A stretch of DNA of 64,000 nt from Saccharothrix australiensis. GTDB taxonomy: Bacteria > Actinomycetota > Actinomycetes > Mycobacteriales > Pseudonocardiaceae. This document shows, piece by piece, positions 9,701 to 18,400 of the stretch. Position 1 is the stretch's first letter. Each line of letters starts with the position of its first letter. The position numbers were made by a program, and so were the translations under genes. The notes beneath the pieces were generated by a model that saw only the letters and a program-made list of their open reading frames with translations, was not told the DNA's origin and did no database searches. The stretch covers positions 3,001,501 through 3,065,500 of the forward strand of contig NZ_RBXO01000001.1 of the NCBI RefSeq assembly GCF_003634935.1, written 5' to 3'.

Positions 9701-9988
9701 GCCACGAGCCTGGCGCTGCCCGAGCGCGTGAGGACCCTGACCGAGGTGGCGGAACGGATCGGGAACCCGTCCGGGCTGGAGCCGAGGGACGAGCGGACAC
9801 CGGTGGTCCGCAGCGGAGCGCCGCCGCTGTGGGCGGGGTCGTCACCTCTCCCGTTCCGGGTGCAATACGCTCGGGCCCTCACCATCGGCAGGTGGATCGA
9901 CGTCGTCCACCGCGTCGTCGAACTCGCGCCGGACACCTACCGCGCCATCGTCGAGGAACTGGACCGGCTCGGTCGCGACGGCACCTGA
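6779..9988 (+). CDS. Large P-loop ATPase with helical-repeat C-terminus (actinobacterial NACHT-like protein)
   Basis: About 1069 residues. The N-terminus has the short motif GPVVQAGVVVGGVHVG that often precedes the ATPase core in actinobacterial conflict or signalling ATPases. Next come GREEEL and an ATPase core with P-loop AWSGKSALLSWF (first Gly of the Walker motif replaced by Ala, as usual in this group) and a Walker B-like VLVVDGLDED about 85 residues later. The remaining ~650 residues are Ala/Arg/Glu-rich antiparallel helices typical of TPR or HEAT-like repeats. It probably senses a ligand through the repeats and switches by ATP hydrolysis, but no effector domain is recognisable. GTG 6779 is chosen because family similarity begins at about GNEVSG; GTG 6782 or the far ATG 6689 are alternatives. 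Closest relation to NACHT or NB-ARC is uncertain. Confidence 0.7.
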   Translation: MVWGNEVSGPVSGPVVQAGVVVGGVHVGSARPVRSAYLFQVRALAPESLVGREEELSLLEAFCTSESTAEGYLWWRADAWSGKSALLSWFVLHPPEGVRPVSFFVTSRLPGQNDRRGFVDNVLDQLHDLAGLPPRTDLTDGTREPHLRRLLADVANRVHRRGEHFVLVVDGLDEDRGLDGSPDAHSIAALLPRHGVRVVVAGRPDPGLPDDVPVDHPLRTRARVERLSPSPEAIAVRDAMTRDLKRLLRGTQLQQDLLGFVTAAGGGLSAHDLVELTGASSWQVEDELRSTVGRSFTHRPGDPPVHLLAHEQLHVLAVEMLGSRLRPYHERLHDWASTYRLRGWPPDTPRYLLQGHAATLAATGDRQRLLEHVTDPRRHEVAYTVLGHHQGSLGEIEVAQAVFLDGEDPDLPALARLAVHRNSLQESGAWIPERLPEAQAVVGRRERSEELIMLISDPVVRTRALVGTATALHRAGDAGHAAGLLDKAEALISAFNQYWGEWLHRELADAAAKIQDHDRVRRVVGNLSNAVDKAHVYASVTQVALSVSDREHAEQWYHEAERAFASRPERPTFFGKADAKENALVYATMAAAAASLGHRQRAAELADMATDPDKTYELRTREAVAAVVTKLGQGGFIDTALAFAAARADDEEREDALSHITWALAGDGKLDEAEALARTAEGARYRCARLAAVAIAAGRHGETGRARRLIAETEAALPDVPAGALRRSVVRMTAVATAEAGQHDKAEALAFSRILPEKDFSGVLAVAMALCRRAETDRAERLVDAIEEAARSTSTDIDERVLLRWIDVLTDFGDLDRAEPLAHSLKDSDLRAAAWQRLAEGFACVGDLHRFEDALGRVTRPAWQRRPRMEMIRVLLARGDEADAVRLARAATVTTQRATALDFIAGATRDKELLDEAIALATGSDDLEERAAMLRPMLRTAADMGDRPTAEQLLRTLHTTQDHMNTRARRAGERATSLALPERVRTLTEVAERIGNPSGLEPRDERTPVVRSGAPPLWAGSSPLPFRVQYARALTIGRWIDVVHRVVELAPDTYRAIVEELDRLGRDGT

Positions 9989-10074
9989 AGCCGCCGGACC
10001 GGCACGACCGTCCTGCCCGTTGCCCGGAGCCTGCCGATCGGCCTGGTGCCGCGATTCGTGAACGTCGCACGACG

Positions 10075-10106
10075 GGCGGCTGCGACGTGTGGGCGTCGCA
10101 GCCGCC
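10075..10106. terminator. Strong hairpin between convergent genes
   Basis: Two perfectly complementary 12-base arms (10075-10086 and 10095-10106) around an 8-base loop lie between the stop of the ATPase gene and the stop of the convergent aldehyde dehydrogenase gene. There is no U-tract, as is usual for GC-rich actinobacteria. It could serve both directions. Confidence 0.65.
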
Positions 10107-10130
10107 ACGGCCGGGTGGATTCGTGGGTGG

Positions 10131-11747
10131 TCAGGGCGCGGGCGTGCCGAGCACCGCGTCGCGGGGGTGCACCCGCGACGTGGCGATCGCGACCGCCTGC
10201 AACCGGCTCGCCCGCAGGATCGGGTACGCCGCCTCGCCGTGCGTGCCACCGCTGGCGCCCGTGCCGCCGAGCCCCGGCAGGTACGGGGTGTTGGCCATGT
10301 GCGAGTCGTTGACCTTCAGCAGACCGCCGTTCGACAGCTCGGTCGTGAACCGCTCCACCACGGTGGCGTCCTCGGCCCACAACGAGTTGCGCAGGCCGAA
10401 CCGGTTGCGGTCGAGGAAGCCGAGGCAGTCGTCCAGCAGCCGGGGGCCGTTCGCCGGCACCACGACCGACAGCATCGGGAAGAACTTCTCGTCGCGGACC
10501 GCGGGCATGGTCTCCGCCTGCTCGAACCCGTCGACGCGCAGCACGGTCGGCTCGATGAACAGCCCGTTCGGGTCCGGCTCGCCGTCCAGCCCGATCCGGG
10601 CGCCGCCGCACACCTTCACCGCGCCCGCGTGCAGCGCCTCGTCCAGAGCGCGTCGGAACGCGGTCGCCCGCAGCACCGGGCTGAGCACCGTGTCGGAGGT
10701 CTCCGGGTCACCCGGTCGCAACGCCGAAGCCTCGGCGGCCAGCCGGGTCAGCAGCTCCTCGGCGATGTCCGGGTGCGCGATGACGTACTTCGGGCCTATG
10801 CACGCCTGCCCCGAGGCGTAGAAGCACTCCAGCAGCGCCGCGGTGGCGTGCTCCAGGTCCGCGTCCCGCCAGACCAGCACGCCGTCGTTGCCGGACAGTT
10901 CGAGGATCGCCTTCTTGCCGCGCTCGACGCACCTGCGCTCCAGGGCGAGCCCGTAGTCGCTGGAACCGAAGTAGTAGATGGTGTCCACCGACGGGCTGTC
11001 CAGCCACTGCCGCATGGTCGTCTCGAAGTCGGCGCAGAGCACGTTGATCGCCCCGGGTGGCGCGCCGTGCGCCTCGAACACCGGGATGATCACCTCGTGC
11101 AGGGCGTAGCTCAAGGAAGTCGCGCAGCTGCGCGGCACGCGGATCACGACGGCGTTGCCCGCGACCAGCACCAGGGTGGCGATCAGGCCGTACAGCGGCG
11201 CGTTGGCGGGCGGGTCGACGCACACCACGCCGTCCGGTCGGCGCTGCAACACGATCCGGTGCCGGGGCGCGGCGACCTCCTGGCGGAGCATGGTCGCGGC
11301 CAGGTCGAGGTACTCGGGGAGCATCAGGTCGAGCACGGTTTTGAGCTGCGCCTCGACGAGCACCCTCGGGCAGCCCTCCATCCGCAGGATGCGCGCGATC
11401 TCCTCGCGGTGCGCGAAGAACCCGGCGTGCAGGTCCCGCACGCACCGCAGCCGGTCGCCCGGCGGCATGGCGCGCAACAGCGGCGCGGCGGCGGAGGCCG
11501 CCGCCAGCGCCGCTTCACCGTGCTCCACTGTGGACAGCGAGACCGAGCACAGGACGTGCGGGTGCGCGTGCACCTCCTCCTCGGTGCCCTCGCGCAACAA
11601 CCGGAGCAGCGCGGCCGTGTCGTGGCCGTTCGGCTCCAGCACCGAGCGCACGCTCATGCCGTACGCCCGCTCGTCGGTGTCGATCCGCTCGCCGGCGATG
11701 TAGAGCGGGAAGGACCGGGCGTCCGCGCGCGGCTGCGTCTGTGTCAT
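10131..11747 (-). CDS. Aldehyde dehydrogenase superfamily protein
   Basis: A 538-residue ALDH-superfamily NAD(P)-dependent enzyme. The catalytic cysteine is C316 in ASGQACIGP, and the general-base glutamate is E283 in ILELSGNDG. The Rossmann region lies at 170-270, and the C-terminal 'FGLRNSLWAED' and 'GTGASGG' segments match family positions. The usual Lys of the cofactor site appears as Arg in VVIRVPRS. It oxidises an aldehyde or, less likely, reduces an acyl thioester. It lies close to a PKS that has no release domain, so a role in processing the chain end is conceivable but unproven. ATG 11747 is shared-promoter distance (94 bases) from the divergent exported-protein gene. Confidence 0.82.
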   Translation of the reverse strand: MTQTQPRADARSFPLYIAGERIDTDERAYGMSVRSVLEPNGHDTAALLRLLREGTEEEVHAHPHVLCSVSLSTVEHGEAALAAASAAAPLLRAMPPGDRLRCVRDLHAGFFAHREEIARILRMEGCPRVLVEAQLKTVLDLMLPEYLDLAATMLRQEVAAPRHRIVLQRRPDGVVCVDPPANAPLYGLIATLVLVAGNAVVIRVPRSCATSLSYALHEVIIPVFEAHGAPPGAINVLCADFETTMRQWLDSPSVDTIYYFGSSDYGLALERRCVERGKKAILELSGNDGVLVWRDADLEHATAALLECFYASGQACIGPKYVIAHPDIAEELLTRLAAEASALRPGDPETSDTVLSPVLRATAFRRALDEALHAGAVKVCGGARIGLDGEPDPNGLFIEPTVLRVDGFEQAETMPAVRDEKFFPMLSVVVPANGPRLLDDCLGFLDRNRFGLRNSLWAEDATVVERFTTELSNGGLLKVNDSHMANTPYLPGLGGTGASGGTHGEAAYPILRASRLQAVAIATSRVHPRDAVLGTPAP

Positions 11748-11841
11748 GTGGACTGTCCTACTTTCGGGTGTAGCGGGGCGGGAATGGGCAGGATGTGCGC
11801 GATCATCGGGACTCTCGCGACCACGAACGAGGAAGGGCCCG

Positions 11842-12489
11842 ATGACCATCAAGCGACGTGTTTTCCTGGCCGGTGCGCTGGCCGCACCGCTCTTCGGCCA
11901 GCTCCAAGCCCAGGCGAGCGCCCTGGGCCGCTCGGTCGTCACACTGGAGGAGGGTTGGGTCCGGATCGACTGGACCGACGCGGCGCTCGCGCGCCTGGAG
12001 CAGTTCGGCGGCACGCCGTTCGCCGTCGCACCCGCGAGGATGGTCGGGGACCCGGCCCGCCACAGCGTGCGGCTCCCCCTGCGCTCGGCCCTGGTGGACG
12101 GCGCGTTCACCGACGGCCAGGGCGAGGTCGACGGCGGTTTCGGTGTGCGGACCGACGAGCACCGCGTCGTCCTGGAGGCGATCACCCGCGAGAGCGGCGA
12201 TCCCCGCGCGCACGGTGAGCGCACCGTCGACGGCCGGGCGTACCCGAAGGCCCCGGTCTCCACCGGGGACGTCGGCGAGGGCCGCGTCGTGGTGCAGCCC
12301 GGCCTGCCCGCCGCGCCGTCCCTGCCCGGCAGGCCCACCGTCGTCCGGGTGTCCGACATCCCGGTGCGGCCGACGCGGGAGACCTTGGAGGTGTTCGAGG
12401 ACGTGCTGGGCGATCCGGTCTTCACCCTGGGCACGGTCATCGCGCACGTGTCCGGGGAAGGCAGTTACCGGCCCGAGCCGGTGGGCTGA
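11842..12489 (+). CDS. Tat-exported protein of unknown function
   Basis: A 215-residue protein whose N-terminus has a twin-arginine signal (KRRVFLAG) followed by a hydrophobic stretch and an AQA-type cleavage site near residue 25, so export through the Tat system in folded form is likely. The mature part is soluble and has no cysteine pair or motif I recognise. ATG 11842 is preceded by GAGGAAG with a seven-base gap. It is divergent from the aldehyde dehydrogenase and converges on the PKS with five bases between stops. Co-regulation with the aldehyde dehydrogenase is possible through the 94-base shared gap. Confidence 0.75.
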   Translation: MTIKRRVFLAGALAAPLFGQLQAQASALGRSVVTLEEGWVRIDWTDAALARLEQFGGTPFAVAPARMVGDPARHSVRLPLRSALVDGAFTDGQGEVDGGFGVRTDEHRVVLEAITRESGDPRAHGERTVDGRAYPKAPVSTGDVGEGRVVVQPGLPAAPSLPGRPTVVRVSDIPVRPTRETLEVFEDVLGDPVFTLGTVIAHVSGEGSYRPEPVG

Positions 12490-12494
12490 GCGGG

Positions 12495-15400
12495 TCACTT
12501 CTCGTCCTCGCTCTTGAAGTGGGTGACCAGCGAGCGGGCCAGGTCGTCGAGGCCGCCGCTCGCGATCACCCGCATGATCGGGATCTCGCGGCCCAGCCTG
12601 CGCCGCATCTTGCCGACCAGCTCGGCGCCCATCAGCGAGTCGACGCCGAGCTGGTCGAGCGGCTTGCTCCGGTCGATCCGCTCGGGGGCCACGTGCAGGA
12701 TCTCCGACAGCGTCTTGACCATCGCGTCGGCGGTGAGCGCGATCGCCTCCTCCAGCGGCGCCGTCCGCAGCTTCTCGACCAGCTCGTCGTGCTCGTCGTC
12801 CGCGTCGAGGTCGCCGCCGGTCAGCTCACCCAGGCGCGGTGTGGTGAGGTGCGGGTAGAGCCTGCGCAGGAACTGACCGTCGTGGCTCCACACGAGCACA
12901 ACCTCGGGACCCCCGACCAGGTCGTCGAGGGCCTCGCGGACCCGGCGCAGCGGGAGCAGCGCCAGGCCCGCCCTGGTGACCGTCTTGGCCGCGCCCTCGG
13001 TGCGGGCCACGTAACCCACCTCGTCCAGCGCGCCCCAGGCGATCGCCTGCCCCGCCAGCCCGCGGGCCCGGCGGGCGCGGGCCAGCGCCTCCAGGAACAG
13101 GTTGCCCGCGGTGTAGGCGGCCTGCCCGGCGTTGCCGAACACCGCGCCCGCCGAGGAGAACATCAGGAACAGGTCGAGTTCCCGGCCGTCCGTCACGCGG
13201 TCCAGCACCGCCGCGCCGGCCGCCTTCGGCGCGAGCACGGCCTGGAACCGATCGGGCGTCAGGTCGACGGCCATCGCGTCGTCGAGCACCATCGCCGCGT
13301 GCACCACACCGCGCAGCGGGGCCCCGCTCGCGTCGATCGAGGCCACGACCGCCCGCATCGCCGCCTCGTCGGTGACGTCGGCGGCGTGCACGGACACCTC
13401 GACGCCCCGCGCGGTCAGGTCGGCCACCGTCGCCGCGGCCTCGGGCGCCGCGCCGCCACGCCGGTTCACCAGCGCGAGGCGCCGGGCTCCCCGGTCGGCG
13501 AGCCACCGCGCGGTCTCCGCGCCGAACCCGCCCGCGCCGCCGGTGACGAGGTAGGTGCCCGCCGGGTCCGGCCGGAACGCGCCCGGCCTCGCGCGCTCCA
13601 CCGGCGGTCGCCGGTCGAAGGTGACGAGGAGCTTGCCGATGTGCCGGGAGTGCTGGATCGACCGGAACGCCTCCGCGATCCGCGCGGCCGGGAACACCCG
13701 GTGCGGCAGCGCGTGGTAGGTGCCCGCGCGAGCCTGCTCCATCAGCTCGTCGTAGGCGTCCGCGATCGCCGCTCGGCGGTGCTTGCCCAACTGGTCGATG
13801 TCGACGACGAAATAGCTGATGTTGTTGCGGAACGGCCGCAACGAGACGTTGCGGTCGCCGTACAGGTCGCGCTTGCCCAGCTCGACGAACCTGCCGCCGA
13901 ACCGCAGCAGCTCCAGGCTGCGGGTGATGAACTCGCCGCCCAGCGAGTTGAGCACGACGTCGACGCCCTCGCCGCCGGTGGCGGCCAGCACGTCCGCGGC
14001 GAAGCTCAGGCTGCGGGAGTCGAACACGTGCGGCACACCCAGCAGCCGCAGGAAGTCCCGCTTCTCCTCGGTGCCCGCGGTGGCGATCACCGTCGCGCCG
14101 ACGGCGCGGGCGCACTGTAGCGCGGCCAGCCCGACGCCGCCCGCGGCCCCGTGCACCAGCACCACCTCGCCCGGCGCGAGCCGCGCCAGGTGGCACAGCC
14201 CGTAGTAGGCGCTGACCGGCGCGACCGACATGGTCACCGCCGTGACGAGGTCGAACCCGTTCGTGATGGTGGCGATGAAGTTCTCGTCGGCCACGACGTG
14301 CGAGGCGAACGACCCCGCGACGAAGCCGGCCACCAGGTCACCGGCCCGGAACCGCGTCACGCCCGGCCCGACGGCGCGCACGACACCCGCGCACTCCCCG
14401 CCCAGCCGGGTGCCGGCCATGCCGGAACCCACCACCCAGGCGGGCAGCAGGCCGACCGCGAGCAGCGCGTCGCGGTAGTTGATGCCCGCGCCGCGCACCT
14501 CGATCAGCACCTCGCCCGGCCCCGGCACCGGCAGCTCGGTCTCCACCCAGGACAACCGGTAGGACGGCCCGGCGTTCCGGGCGACCAGCCGGAACGGCGT
14601 GCCCGCGTCGGTGAGCGCGGGCGGCAGGTCGCGGAGCCTCGGCACGAACCGGCCCGACGCGGTGAGCACGACCTCGTCCTCGCCGCCGGGGTCGAGCACC
14701 TCGCGGGCCAACCGGTGCGCGGCGACGCCCCTCGGGGCGGAGATCCGCCGCACCTCCAGCGTGCCGAACTCGGCGGCGATCGTGCGGCTCACGCCCCAGG
14801 CCGCGGCGGCGGCCGGGTCGACGGCGGCATCCGGGGCCGGGTTGACCCCGGCCGGGCGGCTGACCAGCCACAGCCCCGCCCGTGCCGCGCCGGGCAGCTC
14901 ACCGGAGGCCACGCCGAGCGCCCGGATCAGCTCGAACCGCCCGGTCGTCGCCGCGACCACGTCGGGACCGGTGTCGGCGAGCACCAGCACGACGTCGGTC
15001 GACGTGCCGCCCAGCCACTCCGCCGGGGCGCCCGTCCCGCGGGCCGCGTCGACGCCGAACCCGGTCAGCGCCGCCACGAGGTCCGCGGCGAACCCGGCTT
15101 CGGTCTCGTCCTCGGCGACGACCACGACCCGGCCCGCCGGGGCGTCCGGCGCGGGCTCGGACAGCGGCACCGGGCGCGGCGCCCTCGTCGCGGTGGTCAG
15201 CGAGCACATGCCGTGCTCCAGCACGGTGCGCGCGGCCGTGAAGCCCTGCTCGGCGACGACCTCCCGCCACCGCCCGGTGGGCAGCAGCGGCGAGTCGGGC
15301 CGCAGCTCGACGTCCGTCATCGACCAGAACCCCGGCAGCAGGCCGAACGGCAGGGCGAGCACCCGCGGGTCGTGCGCCTCGACGAACACCAGGTGCCCGT

Positions 15401-18400
15401 GGTCGTCGAGCGCACCGGCCAGCCCGGCGAGCGCGGCGCGCACGTCCTTGGCGGTGTGCAGCGCGTTCCCGGCGACGACGACGTCGAACGAGCCGGGCTC
15501 GACGTCGGGCGCGTTCAGGTCGAGCACGCGGTACTCGACGAAGTCGTACGCGGCGAACCTGGCCGCGGCGGGCGCGAGGAAGAACTCGCCGACGTCGCTG
15601 AACACGTACCGCGTGCGGTCCGGCGGCAGCACCGGCAGCAACGCCGCGGTGAGCGCGCCGGTGCCGCCACCGACCTCCAGGACCCGCAGCGGGCGGTCGG
15701 CCGGCCACGCCTCGGCGATCGCCCGCACCACCCGCGCGGCGGCCTCGTTGAACGGGCGCAGCGACGGCAGCAGGTCGTAGTAGTGGGCGAGTGTGTCGCT
15801 CGCGTGGGTGGGGAAGAGGACGTCCAGCGCGTCCCGCTCGCCGCGCAGCAGCTCGGCCAGGTGCAGCCCGCACCGGCCGAACAGGGTCAGGTCGAGGGTG
15901 TGCTCGGGGAAGTCCGCGACCAGCTCCCCGAACGGCTCCTCGGCGGCCGGCCTCAGCCGCCACCGCGGCCGGCCCTGGAACTCGCCGAGCCACTCCAGCG
16001 CGCCGTGCTCGACGAGGACGTCGACCAGCACGTCGAGCAGGCGGGTGAACTCCGGCCGCACCCCGGCGGCCGAGAGGTCGTCGGTGAAGAACACCTCGGC
16101 CCCGCCGAGGATGTCGCTGAAGGCCCGCGCGGTGAACGCGGCGGTCGCCGCCAACCGCCGCCGCCTGATCTCCGGGTACTTCTCGTCCAGGCGCACGTCG
16201 ACGGCGTCCGGCGGGTCGGCGGCCACCGGCAGGCCGGCGGTGACCGGCGCGCGGCCACGCGGCGCGGCCCGCAGCTCGGTGACCTGCCGCCGGACGGTCC
16301 GCTGGCCCGGCGCGGGCACCCGGACGAACCGGCAGTCCAGCAGCTCCAGCAGCACCACGCCGTCGGTGTCGGTGAGCACGATGTCCGCGCGGGCCCAGGT
16401 GTCCGACAGCGACCGGCACCGGAAGTGCACCGAGCCGGTGGTGGCGGGCGCGCCCCACAGCCGGGCGGCGCCGATCGCGACCGGCAGGTAGGAGTCCTCG
16501 CCGGTGGACCGCTCGGCCAGCACGCGCCCCAGCAGGATCGCGGCCTGCGGCGCGGCGTCGGTCCAGGCCGGGTGCGCGTGGAAGCCGGTGAAGTCCAGGT
16601 GCGCGCAGTCGTAGTCGGCCAGCACCGCCATGCCGTCCACCCACGCCTGCGTGACGACCAGGAAGTCGGGGCCGTAGTCGAGGCCGATCCGCTTGCTCTC
16701 GGCGTAGAAGGCCGAGCGGTCGACGTGCTCGCCGCGGGCGCGGAACCCGGCCCGCAGCGCCGCCAGGTCCAGCGGCGGCGGCGCGGCGCCCACCCGGCGG
16801 CGCACCCGGCCCCTGGCGTGGGTCCGCCACGCCGCGTTCCCGCCGGTGGAGGTGGCCACGCGGAACACACCGTCCTCTTCGGACAGCGAGACCTGCATCC
16901 GGGGCAGCACCGCCTCGTCGTCCGGTGCGGCCAGGGGTTTGGTGATGTGCAGCTCGCACACCTCGACCGGGCCGTCCAGCGCGAGCCGCCCGGCCGCCCA
17001 CCCCATCTCCAGGTACCCCGCGGCGGGCATGATCGGCGTGCCGCCCGCCCGGTGCCCGGCCAACCACGGCAGCCGCGCGGGGTCCACGGTGGACTGCCAG
17101 GTCGGGTCGGACACGGCGGCGCGGTCGCCGAGCAGGACGTGGTCGGCGGGCCCGGTCTGGCCGCCCCAGGCGTGCTTGTCGCCCAACCAGAACCGCTCGC
17201 GCTGCCACGGGTACGCGGGCAGCCCCACGACCCGGCCGGGCCGGGTGAAGTACCGCTCGGCGTGCGGTGGCGCGCCGGCGGCCAGCGCGGACTCGACGGC
17301 CGTGCGCAACGCCCGCGGACCGGGCTCGTGCCGGGTGAGGGTGGCCAGCACCGCGAGCACGCCCTCGCCCGCCGCCCGCTTGAGGTAGGTCTGGAGCACC
17401 GGGCGCGGCCCGATCTCGACGATCGTGTCGTACCCGGCGGCGACGAGGTGGTCGGTGGCGGCGGCGAACCGCACGGGCTCGCGCACGTTGCGCCACCAGT
17501 AGCGGGCGTCGAGCTGCTCGCCGGCGATCGGCGCGCCGGTGACCGCGGAGACGAACCCGACCGACGCCGCGCGGGGCGCGAGCCCCGCCAGCGACTCGAC
17601 CAACGGCTCGCGCAGCGGGTCCATCGCGGCGCTGTGGAAGGCGTAGTCCAGGTCGAGCAGGCGGGCGAAGACGTCCCGCTCGGCGAGCAGCGCGACCAGC
17701 TCCCGCAGGTCCTCGCGGGGACCGGCGAGCGTCACGTCGCGCGCGCTGTTGATCCCCGCGACCTCGACGCGCCCGGCGAAGCGATCCAGCAGCTGCCCGA
17801 CCGCCTCCGGGTCGAGGTTGACCACCGCCATCGTGCCGGCCCCGGCGGTGCGCCCCTGGGCGCGGCTGCGGGCCACCACCAGCGCCACGGCCTGGTCCAC
17901 GTCGTACACGCCGGCGACGAACGCGGCGGCGATCTCGCCCACGCTGTGCCCGTAGACCGCGGCCGGCCGCAGACCGCGGTCGGCGAGGACGGCCGCGATG
18001 CCCGCCTGCACCGCGAACAGCACGGGCTGCACCACCTCGGTGTCGTGCAGGCGGGACCGCTCCGCCCGCAGCTCGTCGGCGACGCGCCAGCCGACCCGCG
18101 GTTGCAGCGCCGCGTCGACCTCAGCCACCGCCTTCGCGAACACCGGCTCGGCGTCGAGCAGGTCGACCGCCATGCCGTGCCACTGCGCGCCGTGCCCGGA
18201 GAAGGCGAACGCGACCCGGCCCCGCGCGGTGCCGCGCTGCGGCGGCACCGGCAGGGCGAGGCGTTCCCGCGCCTGCTCCGCGCTCGCGGCGAGCACCACC
18301 CGCCGGTGGTCGTGCCAGGCGCGGCGGCGGCAGGACGTGTACGCGACGTCGTGGAAGTCCGGGCAGTCCACGAGGCGCTCGCGCATCCGCGACACCGCCT

